From contig NZ_JAPSIB010000015.1 of the NCBI RefSeq assembly GCF_031179145.1, positions 51,486 through 115,485 on the forward strand: a DNA stretch of 64,000 bases. Reading direction: 5' to 3'. The notes beneath the pieces are model-generated. The model ran no database searches. It saw nothing but the letters and a program-made list of their open reading frames with translations, and had not been told where the DNA came from. The translations under genes and the position numbers were made by a program. Each line of letters opens with the position of its first letter. The stretch's first letter is position 1. This DNA is from Brevibacterium sp. Its GTDB lineage: Bacteria; Actinomycetota; Actinomycetes; Actinomycetales; Brevibacteriaceae. Shown one piece after another: positions 41,636 to 51,317 of this stretch.

Positions 41636-42865
41636 ATGACTTCGCGTGAACCCTCCTACGCTCCCGAAACCGTGCTCGTCGACGCCGCTCGCCCCGACCG
41701 CAGTCAGGGTGCGGCGGTGAATCCGCCCATCGTGCTGTCCTCGACATTCATCGGCAGCGGCGACATCGGCGACGCGAAGTACGCCTACGGACGGTTCGGG
41801 ACCCCGTCCTGGGAACCGTTCGAAGAGGCGCTGGCCGAACTCGAGCACGCGAAGCTGCCCGGCCTCGTCTACGGCTCCGGGCTGGCTGCGATCGCCTCGG
41901 TGCTCAGCCTCATCCCGCGCGGAGGAACCCTGCTGATGCCGCGCCACAGCTATCAGGGTTCCCTCCAGGCCGCCGAGGAGCTTGCCGAGCGCTGCGAATT
42001 CGCTCTCGTCACCGTCGACATCGACGACACCGACTCGGTCATCGCCGCCCTCGATGAGGTGCGCAGCACTCCGGCCGCCGCGCGCTCGAAAGCCGCGGAT
42101 GCCCCGGACCTGGCGGCCGCCTCGGCGGGCAGTGCAGATGACTCCACCACCGCCTCGGCGATGCTGTGGATCGAATCCCCGACCAACCCGATGCTCGAGG
42201 TCGCCGACGTGCCCGGCCTCCTGTCTGCCGCGCGGGAGCGGGGGATCCTCGGCGTCGTCGACAACACCTTCGCCACTCCGCTGCTGCAGACCCCGCTCGA
42301 CCACGGGGCCGACATCGTCGTCCACTCGGTGACGAAGTACCTGGCCGGGCACTCCGACGTCGTCCTCGGCGCCGCAGTGACCAGCGATGAGAACCTCCAT
42401 GCGCGGCTGCTTGCCGATCGCGCGATCCGCGGCGCGATCGCCGGCCCCTTCGAGGTGTGGCTGGCTCTGCGCGGCCTGCGCACCCTGTCGGTGCGGATGG
42501 ACCGCGCGCAGTCCAACGCCGCGGAGATCGCGGCGCGTCTGAACGCGCACCCCGACGTGGCCGAGGTCCGCTACCCGGGACTGGCCGACGACCCCGGCCA
42601 TGCGCGCGCCGCCGAGCAGATGAACGGCTTCGGGGCGATCGTCGCCTTCTGCGTCGACGATGCGCAGAAGGCGACCGCCATCGCCGAGGCGGTGGACCTG
42701 TGGACGCCCGCGACCTCCCTGGGCGGGGTGGAGTCCCTCATCGAGCGCAGACGTCGGCACGCCTCGGAGCCGGAATCGGTCCCCGAGGGGCTGCTGCGGT
42801 TGAGCGTGGGCATCGAGCATGTCGACGACCTGTGGAATGACCTCAAGGCCGCCATCGAGGGTTGA
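41636..42865 (+). CDS. Trans-sulfuration PLP enzyme (cystathionine gamma-synthase/lyase family)
   Basis: A 409-residue Cys/Met-metabolism PLP enzyme. Features: YAYGRFGTPSWEPFEEALAE, LVYGSGLAAIASVLSLI, LLMPRHSYQGS, WIESPTNPMLEVADV, VVDNTFATPLLQTPLDHGAD, and HSVTKYLAGHSDVVLGA with the PLP-binding Lys. SLGGVESLIERR near the end is typical. An Ala/Ser/Asp-rich insertion of about 30 residues (about 142-172) interrupts the fold just before the SPTNP strand, where most homologues have a short loop. Gamma-synthase and gamma-lyase cannot be separated from sequence alone. Confidence 0.88.
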   Translation: MTSREPSYAPETVLVDAARPDRSQGAAVNPPIVLSSTFIGSGDIGDAKYAYGRFGTPSWEPFEEALAELEHAKLPGLVYGSGLAAIASVLSLIPRGGTLLMPRHSYQGSLQAAEELAERCEFALVTVDIDDTDSVIAALDEVRSTPAAARSKAADAPDLAAASAGSADDSTTASAMLWIESPTNPMLEVADVPGLLSAARERGILGVVDNTFATPLLQTPLDHGADIVVHSVTKYLAGHSDVVLGAAVTSDENLHARLLADRAIRGAIAGPFEVWLALRGLRTLSVRMDRAQSNAAEIAARLNAHPDVAEVRYPGLADDPGHARAAEQMNGFGAIVAFCVDDAQKATAIAEAVDLWTPATSLGGVESLIERRRRHASEPESVPEGLLRLSVGIEHVDDLWNDLKAAIEG

Positions 42866-42910
42866 AATCGGGACCGAGCGCGGCTGGGGCCGCAGGGAGC
42901 GGCAGGAGCG

Positions 42911-42989
42911 GCTGAGATCATCGGGCTGAGATCGGCGGGCTGAGGCCGGCGGGCTGAGATCGGCGGGCTGAGATCGGCGGGCTGAGGCC
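42911..42989. repeat. 14-bp tandem repeat, about 5.6 copies
   Basis: GCTGAGATCGGCGG repeats five times with small variants (ATCATC, GCC) and ends with a partial copy. It fills the gap between the trans-sulfuration gene and the enoyl-CoA hydratase gene. Confidence 0.85.
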
Positions 42990-43082
42990 ACGGGAGAAGT
43001 CGTCGAAACGATGTGACCCAGATCAACTTATCGTGCGTTAAGGTGGAAATCGTCCCGCCTGAGCGTTCACGAAGGAGTCGCA

Positions 43083-43835
43083 TTGACGTCCAGCATTCTC
43101 ACCGACCTGCGCGATGGGATCCTCACCGTCACCATCAACCGGCCCGAGACCCTCAACTCCCTGACGGCCGAAGCCTTTCGCGCCATCGGAGAGGCTGTCG
43201 CCGAGGCGGCAGCATCGGCCCGCGCCGTGATCCTCACCGGCAACGACCGCGCGTTCAGCTCGGGCGCTGACCTGCTCGAATCCACGAAGGGCCTGGACCT
43301 CTCCGAGGCCAATGGGATCATCCGCTCCCTCATCGACCTGCCGGTCCCGACCGTCGCCGCTGTCTCCGGACCGGCCGCGGGCATCGGGTGTTCGCTGGCG
43401 CTCGCGTGTGACTGCGTCGTGATGAGCGAGCAGTCGTATCTCATGCTCGCCTTCGCGAAGATCGGCCTCATGCCCGACGGCGGGGCCACAGCCCTGGTGG
43501 CCGCCTCGGCGGGTCGGCATCGGGCGATGCAGATGGCGCTGACCGCACAGAAGGTATGGGCCGCGCAGGCGCTCGAGTGGGGACTGGCCAGCGAAGTCGT
43601 CGCCCCCGGCGAGCAGCTGAACCGAGCCCGCGAGGTCGCCGAAGCCTTCGTCCAGGGTGCGCCCTTGGGCCTGGCCCGAACCAAGCACGCGATCAACGAG
43701 GCGACCCTGACGTGCCTGGGCGAGGCCTTCTCCCGTGAGGTCGAGGGCCAGAACGCGCTGCGCAGCACCAAGGACTTCGACGAGGGCGTCGCCGCCTTCA
43801 CCGAGAAGCGCACGCCGAGCTTCACCGGCGAATAG
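43083..43835 (+). CDS. Enoyl-CoA hydratase/isomerase family protein
   Basis: A 250-residue crotonase-fold protein with TTG start behind AAGGAG. Features: VTINRPETLNSLT, the first oxyanion segment AFSSGADLLE, the second PVPTVAAVSGPAAGIGCSLAL, and KIGLMPDGGATALV. In the usual hydratase the two catalytic Glu residues lie near the second motif and after it; here the first position reads GCSL and the second MPDG. Residue Asp in LMPDGG is typical of the PaaG/isomerase-like subgroup. Hydratase versus isomerase is therefore open. It lies before an acyl-CoA ligase gene. Confidence 0.85.
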   Translation: MTSSILTDLRDGILTVTINRPETLNSLTAEAFRAIGEAVAEAAASARAVILTGNDRAFSSGADLLESTKGLDLSEANGIIRSLIDLPVPTVAAVSGPAAGIGCSLALACDCVVMSEQSYLMLAFAKIGLMPDGGATALVAASAGRHRAMQMALTAQKVWAAQALEWGLASEVVAPGEQLNRAREVAEAFVQGAPLGLARTKHAINEATLTCLGEAFSREVEGQNALRSTKDFDEGVAAFTEKRTPSFTGE

Positions 43836-43904
43836 CCCTGGCCAGGCCGTGCGCGTCGCCGACCCCGGCAGCGTGCGCTGCAATCCGATCGCTCCCGAAA
43901 CCTC

Positions 43905-43970
43905 CACCTGAAACCGCGAGTCACGTCAGCAGAACGCCACCTGAACCTACCACCCGAAACTGCGAGTCAC
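43905..43970. repeat. Pair of 20-bp direct repeats upstream of the acyl-CoA ligase gene
   Basis: CACCTGAAACCGCGAGTCAC (43905-43924) and CACCCGAAACTGCGAGTCAC (43951-43970) differ at two positions and are separated by 26 bp, 46 bp from start to start. The second ends 11 bp before the ligase ATG. Confidence 0.6.
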
Positions 43971-43981
43971 TAGGAGTTCCC

Positions 43982-45616
<1,635 letters not shown>

Positions 45617-45712
45617 CCCGGCAGGGCATGAAGAGTTGTGTGATGTTCGTCCCGATTCGGGCGACTGAAACCGAACGAACGTCACGCAGGTTGCGGTGGA
45701 GCCGAACCACCG

Positions 45713-46714
45713 TCACCCATGATGGCTGCCTGTGGGGAGGATTCGCGGCTGCAGGCCGAGGTGCGCGCGGATCGACTGTTCGATGAGGACCAGATCAGAT
45801 CGTCGGGTCACCTCGATCACTGTCCATCCTTCAGCCTGCAGCGCATTTCGTCTGTTGAGGTCCTCATCCCATTGATCTGGAGACACCCGGTGGTGATCTC
45901 CGTGATACTCGATGGCAAGCCTGTGCTCGGGATAGCCGAGGTCCGGGTGGTAGATGCGGTTGGTGAGCGAACAGTGCACTCCCGGATGGATGACTGGTTC
46001 GGGAAGGCCGACCCTTCTCAGCCACAGACGCAGGAAGGTTTCCATCGGGGAATCGACGTTCTCGCGTACGAGGTCGAGCGCCTCGGCGATGCTCCTTCGG
46101 TGGCGCAGGTATGGGCGATCGATGCGAGTTCGAAGGTCGCCGAGGCTGCACAACGGCCCGCTTCTCCAGCGCCCGACGATGGCATCGCCGAGTTTGACGA
46201 GATCGTCCGGCTTCAGAACCGGAGCCAGGTGGACGAACACATCGGCAGCGGAGACCACGTTCAATCCGTACCACTCGACGGGAGTGATCGCATTCAATCG
46301 CGAGAGCTTGATCGTCGGCTGTCGAGTCTGCCTGGATCTCACCGTTATGGCGAGCTCGACGACGATCCTGCCATTGAATATCTGAGCCTGCTGCAGATTG
46401 CGAGGAAGCGGCAGCCCGAAGATCCGCGCGGCAGTCAACCCGCTGCCTGACGAATCGGCCAAGAGCGCTATCGCCGCTGAGAGGCTGATTGCTTCGTCCA
46501 CCCAGCGGTCGTTCGCCCAGCCGGGAATCACTCGTCTTCGAAGCGTCTGGTGATCGAGCCACACTCCATGGTGAAGCTTCGAGTACCTGGCATTGTGCAT
46601 CAGCGCATGGTTGGAAATTCCGGCGAGGGCTCGGTTTCGGCGTCGAAACCAGACGGGGATGTCTCGCTCGGCATCCGGTTCTCTGTAGGTCATGGTCACA
46701 CTGTTCACAACCAC
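45713..46714 (-). CDS. DUF559-type nuclease-like protein with N-terminal AbiEi-like region
   Basis: A 333-residue protein. The C-terminal 100 residues are a Vsr/DUF559-like PD-(D/E)xK fold: YHPDLGYPEHRLAIEYHGDHH, then WDEDLNRRNALQAEGWTVIE, keeping the Asp, Glu and His expected for the site. The N-terminal part resembles the type IV antitoxin/AbiEi-like proteins common in actinobacteria (winged helix, then a region with LTAARIFGLPLP). Starts: GTG 46714 or ATG 46693; no ribosome site is clear. Many copies of this family occur per actinobacterial genome with no known target. It is transcribed alone. Confidence 0.75.
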   Translation of the reverse strand: MVVNSVTMTYREPDAERDIPVWFRRRNRALAGISNHALMHNARYSKLHHGVWLDHQTLRRRVIPGWANDRWVDEAISLSAAIALLADSSGSGLTAARIFGLPLPRNLQQAQIFNGRIVVELAITVRSRQTRQPTIKLSRLNAITPVEWYGLNVVSAADVFVHLAPVLKPDDLVKLGDAIVGRWRSGPLCSLGDLRTRIDRPYLRHRRSIAEALDLVRENVDSPMETFLRLWLRRVGLPEPVIHPGVHCSLTNRIYHPDLGYPEHRLAIEYHGDHHRVSPDQWDEDLNRRNALQAEGWTVIEVTRRSDLVLIEQSIRAHLGLQPRILPTGSHHG

Positions 46715-47158
46715 CGCGTATCTGTGAAGACCTGACCTGTCCCTGTGGAAACTTCTCTCGGATCCACAGCCTGGAGCACATCAGTGCCGCGCAGCCCGAA
46801 GGCGTGCAACCCAGGTTGGCTCCGGTACGAGAATTCTGCCCAGATTGCCTGATCACCCCGGGGTGACTGTTGGCAACGGAGCGCTGATTGGCGGTGGTGT
46901 CGTTTCAGGCGCCGTGCCGGGACTGTCGGGCGGACGCGTTTCGCCGGTGTTCGTCCACAGCTCGGAACGCATCAGTGAGTATTCAGCAACGGTGACGCGT
47001 CTGTTTTTGATCAATGACGCGGAATCGTGTGGAGAAAGTGCCGTTTCTGACGTGCGAAACGGTGTGATCGTCACACAAGTTGCCAGGATGGATCCCTCGC
47101 CGGAGGTGGGACCCGTCGGCGCCGGTGGTGGGACAGCGCCCCAGCGACTCTACGAACC
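46715..47158 (-). other. Gene-free interval with nested inverted repeats
   Basis: Between two minus-strand genes. The plus-strand frame 46845-47372 runs antisense into the GNAT-like gene and has no start signal, so I reject it. The notable content is the pair of inverted repeats at 47041-47076. The rest shows no feature. Confidence 0.5.
47041..47076. promoter_or_regulatory. Two overlapping inverted repeats
   Basis: CCGTTTC-N8-GAAACGG (47041-47062) is followed directly by GTGTGA-TCG-TCACAC (47062-47076), sharing one base. The first could be a terminator for the GNAT-like gene ending at 47159. The second has CRP/FNR-like half-sites but the 3-bp spacer is too short for a standard site. Confidence 0.4.
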
Positions 47159-48031
47159 TCAGGGGTGGTGGAGCACGTACGTGCCGCCCTTGAGGCAGGT
47201 GTCGAGGACCCAGCCGTCGGCGATCAGCGCGGTCAGCGAGTCGCGCAGGGCGAGTCGCCATCGCCCGGCGAGTGCCGCATCCTGTCCGCGCAGGGTTTCG
47301 ATGTCCGAGGGGATGTCGAGGGAGACTGCGGTGGCCTCCTTCGGCACTTCGCAGACCAGGGGTTCACCATGAGTGTCGGCGCGCAGGCATTCGAAGGCGC
47401 CGTCGGCGGTGGCAGGTGAGATCCCGCCGGGCTGGTCGAGCCGCCAGGACACGAGCATCCGGTCGCTGGCCTGACCGGAGTTCACCCCGTCGCGCATCTG
47501 ACCGTAGAAGTCCTCGAGGTAGTCGATCATCCGCACGCCCAGCCGTTGGAAGTTGAAGTAGGCGTTGCGGGCGACGAGAGGGTCGAAAGTCCAGGTCATC
47601 TCGGTCAGGCCGAGGTTGAGGCACCACAGGCGCTGGTGGAGCTTCATCGCCGATCCCGCGCCCCGGCCGATGTTCTGGTGACGGACCCCGGCGATGTGCG
47701 AATGCATGACGGTGCCCAGCGGTTGACCGAAGAACCCGATCGTGACTCCGATCATGACATCCGGTTCGTCGAGGCTGTAGGCGGCGGAGACGTAGTTGCC
47801 CGCATGGGCGAAGGCGATGATGAGGCTCGGCTCGAACACGTTCGTGCCGGTGGCGTCGACGTTCCAGACTTCGTCGAGGAGCAGCGAGGCCTCCGCCGCC
47901 TCGGCAGCCGTATGGATCTCGCGCACTTCGATCCCGGCGGTCTCGGCCGCGGCCGCGTACTCGTCCTCGGCGAGGGCGATGATCTCCGAGTCGACTGTCC
48001 TCAGTCCTTCGAGCGGGTTCATGTACGACAT
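47159..48031 (-). CDS. Predicted GNAT-superfamily acetyltransferase
   Basis: About 290 residues from ATG 48031 (GTG 48055 or ATG 48022 also possible). The conserved middle part includes LLDEVWNVDATGTNVFEPSL, PDVMIGVTIGFFG, TVMHSHIAGVRHQNIGRGAG, then SAMKLHQRLWCLNLGLTEMT and FDPLVARNAYFNFQRLGVRM. This is the pattern of the predicted acetyltransferases in the COG3375-type group, larger than ordinary GNATs. No substrate is known. It is divergent from the 3-hydroxyacyl-CoA dehydrogenase gene. Confidence 0.8.
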   Translation of the reverse strand: MSYMNPLEGLRTVDSEIIALAEDEYAAAAETAGIEVREIHTAAEAAEASLLLDEVWNVDATGTNVFEPSLIIAFAHAGNYVSAAYSLDEPDVMIGVTIGFFGQPLGTVMHSHIAGVRHQNIGRGAGSAMKLHQRLWCLNLGLTEMTWTFDPLVARNAYFNFQRLGVRMIDYLEDFYGQMRDGVNSGQASDRMLVSWRLDQPGGISPATADGAFECLRADTHGEPLVCEVPKEATAVSLDIPSDIETLRGQDAALAGRWRLALRDSLTALIADGWVLDTCLKGGTYVLHHP

Positions 48032-48118
48032 TGTGCCACTTAAATCCCCGGTCACACCCCTGCCGAGGCCAAATCTTCACCCCTGCCGCAGGCGGGCCTG
48101 CCGGTATAGCCTGAAGCC

Positions 48119-49123
48119 ATGAGCCTCACTGTCGCTGTCATCGGAGCCGGAACCATCGGACGGTCGTTCGCGTGGCTGTTCGCCCGCTCCGGTCATTCCG
48201 TGCGGGTCCACGATCCCCGCAGTGACCTCGCCGAGGTGGTCGCCGCGCTCCAGGCCGACGTCAGCGCCGATGCCGCCGCCGAGGAGCTGTCCGCCGACCG
48301 GATCGGAGCCGTCGAACTCGCCGAGACTCTCGAGGACGCAGTCGCCGGGGCCCGCTTCATCCAGGAATCGGGGCCCGAGGACCCGGAGGCGAAGATCGAG
48401 CTCTTCTCCCGCCTCGCGGAGTGCGCCCCGGACGATGCCATCCTCGCGACCTCCTCGTCGACGATCCCCGCTTCGACGATCGCGGCCGAACTGCCGCCCG
48501 CCGCGGCGCGGCGGGTCATCGTGGGTCACCCTTTCAATCCACCGCACCTGATGCCCCTCGTCGAGGTCGTGCCCTCCCCGCAAACCGACCCCGCAGTCAC
48601 CTCGGCGACGGTCGAGTTCTACCGCAGCTGCGGCCGGAGCCCGGTGGTCCTCGGCAAGGAGGTGCGCGGCTTCGTCGGGAACCGTCTCCAGAACGCGCTG
48701 ATGAAGGAGGCGATCTCCCTCGTCGAGAACAAAGTGGTCACCGCGAGTGAGCTCGACGAGGTGCTGAAGAACTCCCTCGGCCTGCGGTGGTCCGCGGTCG
48801 GGCTGTTCGAGGGAATGCACCTCGGCGGGGGAGAGGCAGGCATCCGCGGGTTCATGGATCACATCGGCCGGGCATTCGCCGCCATCGAGCCCCTTCCCAG
48901 CGCCACCGGGCAGTGTGCCAAGGGGCAGAGTGCCCCTGGGCAGAGCGCCACCGGGCAGAGTGCCACCGAGCATGGCCGCCCGGGACGGCGCGAGGCCGAG
49001 CGGATGGAGGAGGTCTTCGCTCAGGTCGAACAGGCCTATGGGCGACGTCCGAGCTCGGGTGCCGCCGAGGCGCGGGATCGGATCCAGCGCGCCGTGCTGC
49101 AGGCCCGCAGCCAGGCCGACTGA
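48119..49123 (+). CDS. 3-hydroxyacyl-CoA dehydrogenase family protein
   Basis: A 334-residue NAD-dependent dehydrogenase of fatty acid or hydroxy-acid metabolism. The Rossmann motif VAVIGAGTIGRSFAWLFARS starts at residue 4. It continues with the family segments SSSTIPASTIA, VIVGHPFNPPHLMPLVEVV with the catalytic His, and GKEVRGFVGNRLQNALMKEA. The C-terminal domain is single, as in the carnitine/L-gulonate-type dehydrogenases. An insertion near residue 265-285 is encoded by a 15-bp repeat (GQSA-type units). It is divergent from the GNAT-like gene and precedes an SDR gene. Confidence 0.88.
   Translation: MSLTVAVIGAGTIGRSFAWLFARSGHSVRVHDPRSDLAEVVAALQADVSADAAAEELSADRIGAVELAETLEDAVAGARFIQESGPEDPEAKIELFSRLAECAPDDAILATSSSTIPASTIAAELPPAAARRVIVGHPFNPPHLMPLVEVVPSPQTDPAVTSATVEFYRSCGRSPVVLGKEVRGFVGNRLQNALMKEAISLVENKVVTASELDEVLKNSLGLRWSAVGLFEGMHLGGGEAGIRGFMDHIGRAFAAIEPLPSATGQCAKGQSAPGQSATGQSATEHGRPGRREAERMEEVFAQVEQAYGRRPSSGAAEARDRIQRAVLQARSQAD
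48905..48964 (+). repeat. Four-copy 15-bp coding repeat
   Basis: Four 15-bp units of the type ACCGGGCAGAGTGCC, encoding GQSAT-like pentapeptides within the dehydrogenase gene. Variation in copy number would lengthen a surface loop. Confidence 0.75.
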
Positions 49124-49231
49124 GGCTGTGACCCCGAGCGCTGTCCGAGGTCGAGCGATCGCCTGACCTTTCGAGTGGCATCGTCCCCGGCTGAGGCAAC
49201 GGAAACCCTGGTGACCCGGGGTCCACGCCCC

Positions 49232-49237
49232 TAGGGT
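49232..49237 (+). promoter_or_regulatory. -10 box TAGGGT before the SDR gene
   Basis: TAGGGT lies 36 nt before the ATG at 49273, and AAGGAGG lies between, so the transcript has a normal leader. Confidence 0.45.
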
Positions 49238-49272
49238 GATGGGTCCAGCAACCGTGCGAGAAGGAGGTCGGC

Positions 49273-50122
49273 ATGACTCGAACAGCAGTGGTCACCGGGG
49301 GCGGCGCGAGGAATCGGGAGGGCCACCGCGGTGGCATTTGCGAAGGCGGGGTATCAGGTCGCGGGGGTCGACATCGCCGGCCGCGCCAGCTCCGCTCTCG
49401 ACTATGAGCCCGCCACCCGAGAGGATCTGGAGCGGACGGGGACTCTGGTGGAGAACGCGGGCGCCAACTGGCTGCCGATCGTCGCCGACCAGCGGGACAA
49501 ACCGGCGCTCGAGGACGGATTCCACACGATCGTCGAGGAATTCGGCGGCACCGATGTGGTCTTCGCCAACGCCGGCATCCAGGGATTCGCCTCGCTGCTG
49601 GAGATGAGCGACGATCTCTGGCAGGACCAGATCGACATCAACCTCACCGGCACCGCGAACGTGCTCAGGGTCGCGGCCGGGCACCTCGTCGACCGCGGGG
49701 GAGGGAGGATCATCATCACCTCCTCGACGCAGGGCCAGCACGGCACGCTCCATGGCAGCGCCTACTCCGCCTCGAAATGGGGTCTGATCGGGTTGATGAA
49801 GTCGGCAGCGCTCGACCTCGGGCAGCACGAGATCACGGTCAACGCCCTGATCCCCGGTCTCATCGACACTGCCCTGACCCGGCATGAGAGCCGCTATGCG
49901 CAGCTGATCCGCAACAGCGGCGGCGAACCCACCGGCGATCCCGACCAGGACGAGAAGACGGCGGCCGAGGGCAAGAGCACGACGGTGCCGCTGGGAGTTC
50001 CGTGGATCGACCCGGAGGATGTGGCACCGCTGGCGGTGTTCCTCGCCTCGGAGGAGGCGCGCATGGTCACCGGGACCAGCTTCGCCGTCACCGGAGGCGA
50101 CAGCGCGAACGTCACCGCCTGA
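49273..50122 (+). pseudogene. SDR family oxidoreductase, frameshifted near 49311
   Basis: A short-chain dehydrogenase whose start signals are intact (AAGGAGG before ATG 49273). The first frame reads MTRTAVVTGGGAR and then shifts; the second frame continues from about 49320 with AVAFAKAGYQVAGVDIAG, VFANAGIQGF, ITSSTQGQHG, YSASKWGLIGL with the Tyr-x3-Lys pair, and VTGGDSANVTA at 50122. Homologues would read GGGARGIGRATAVAF, so two G bases seem lost from a G run (AGGGGAATC to AGGAATC). The glycine-rich cofactor motif is thus broken. GTG 49331 would restart the frame but omit the motif. Confidence 0.85.
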
Positions 50123-50150
50123 CAGCCCCGCAGACGAAGCCGCAGACGAA

Positions 50151-50188
50151 GAACCGGCCGGGAGTGCAAGAGCACTTCCGGCCGGTTC
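50151..50188 (+). terminator. Terminator after the SDR gene
   Basis: GAACCGGCCGG and CCGGCCGGTTC form an 11-bp stem with an inner AGTGC/GCACT helix, 28 nt after the stop. Confidence 0.8.
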
Positions 50189-50244
50189 TCGGTGTCCGTG
50201 AGTCAGCGGGCGTACACCCGCGAGCTCATGAACTGATCAGCAGA

Positions 50245-50523
50245 TCAGGCGCGAGTCCGGTTCTTCGTGATGAGTCCCCAGATGAACGCGAAGACGATCG
50301 CTCCGATGACTGCGACGAAGAACGAACCCCAATCCCATGGGTCACTGAACGTTGCCCCGATTCCCTTGCCTCCGAAGAGACCGAAGAGCAGACCACCCAC
50401 GAATGCGCCGATGACGCCGAGGATGATCGTGGCGATCCAGCCACCTCCCTGTTCTCCAGGAAGGATGAGCTTGGCCAATGCTCCAGCGAGGAGTCCTACA
50501 ACGATCCAACCAATGATGACCAT
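50245..50523 (-). CDS. GlsB/YeaQ/YmgE family stress response membrane protein
   Basis: A 92-residue protein with three hydrophobic segments, beginning MVIIGWIVVGLLAGALAKLI. The family sequence continues LPGEQGGGWIATIILGVIGA and FVGGLLFGLFGG, the Gly-rich transglycosylase-associated-type pattern, and ends KNRTRA. The ATG 50523 follows AAAGGAG; longer frames are not supported. Members are induced by stress or entry into stationary phase, and some anchor alkaline-shock proteins. No partner gene is adjacent. Confidence 0.9.
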   Translation of the reverse strand: MVIIGWIVVGLLAGALAKLILPGEQGGGWIATIILGVIGAFVGGLLFGLFGGKGIGATFSDPWDWGSFFVAVIGAIVFAFIWGLITKNRTRA

Positions 50524-50631
50524 GATGTTGCTCCTTTCTCTGTTCTCCGGCAGCGACCGGGGCTGATGAGAAGGACCAATCCTCGGGCGAGGATGATCTG
50601 TTCCCAGAATAAACCCCTTCGTGGGCCAGTG

Positions 50632-50653
50632 AGCAAGCAATTTCGCTTGCTCT
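50632..50653 (-). terminator. Hairpin GAGCAAGC...GCTTGCTC
   Basis: A perfect 8-bp stem with loop AATTTC, between the NTF2-like gene stop (50760) and the GlsB-type gene start on the minus strand. It is likely the terminator of the NTF2-like gene. Confidence 0.5.
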
Positions 50654-50759
50654 TGCCCGTCGCCGCCTCGCTGACCGACCAAACGCTACCATTTGGCCAG
50701 GGGACTTGCCTTTTGGGGCAGCTTGGCCCCGGTGCCTCACTCCGGTCCGCGGAGAACAG

Positions 50760-51113
50760 TCAGACGGCTCCGCGGTAGAAGTAGGTGGTCCTCTCGGCGA
50801 TCAGGCCATCGACGTCGAAGAGGAAGAAGTCGGCGAATCCGACGGTCACCTCGGCGCCGCTCTTCAGCCGGCCCTTGAACACTCCGCGGGCGGCGGCACG
50901 GTCGCCTTCGATGAGGATCTCGTTGAGAGTATGGGCGCCGGATTCGATGACGCGCTCACCGTGGTAGAACTCGGTGATCTGCTCGCCGACCATCGGCGGA
51001 TATCCCGGGCGGTCGTAGCGCGAGCCAGGGGCGAACAGCGCCGAGGTGGCGCCCGGGTCCCCGGCGTCGACGGTCGAGTAATAACGCTGGACAAGCTCTG
51101 TCACGCTGGGCAT
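50760..51113 (-). CDS. NTF2-like (SnoaL-type) family protein
   Basis: A 117-residue protein with one NTF2-like cone-shaped domain: MPSVTELVQRYYSTVDAGD, LFAPGSRYDRPGYPPMVGEQ, FYHGERVIESGAHTLNEIL, and a C-terminal GFADFFLFDVDGLIAERTTY. The family includes small-molecule isomerases, cyclases and binding proteins, so a function cannot be given. Expression is probably leaderless (TACGGT 6 nt ahead of the ATG). It is divergent from the aldehyde dehydrogenase at 51318. Confidence 0.85.
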   Translation of the reverse strand: MPSVTELVQRYYSTVDAGDPGATSALFAPGSRYDRPGYPPMVGEQITEFYHGERVIESGAHTLNEILIEGDRAAARGVFKGRLKSGAEVTVGFADFFLFDVDGLIAERTTYFYRGAV

Positions 51114-51119
51114 GCCACT

Positions 51120-51125
51120 ACCGTA
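51120..51125 (-). promoter_or_regulatory. -10 box TACGGT for the NTF2-like gene
   Basis: Minus strand TACGGT, six bases, then ATG at 51113. Confidence 0.5.
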
Positions 51126-51317
51126 ACAGCGATGGCTGCTCCCGGATCAGATCGTCGCAGGTCAGAGAAGGGGGAATTGCCGCCGAGGTGGAAGGGCCAT
51201 AGCGTGGACCGTGAGCAGTGCCGCGCCGGTGAGCGTGGGACGCGACCGACCGGAGCGGTGCTCGACGAATCGGATGAGCAGACACTCGTCCACCCCGACC
51301 AGGAGAAGAGGCCAGAG

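Noticed and set aside
46845..47372. 175-codon plus-strand frame antisense to the GNAT-like gene
   Set aside because: No ribosome site and the second half is a shadow of a real gene.
50706..51317. N-terminal extension of the aldehyde dehydrogenase at 51318
   Set aside because: The extension is antisense to the NTF2-like gene and not conserved in the family; ATG 51318 has its own ribosome site.
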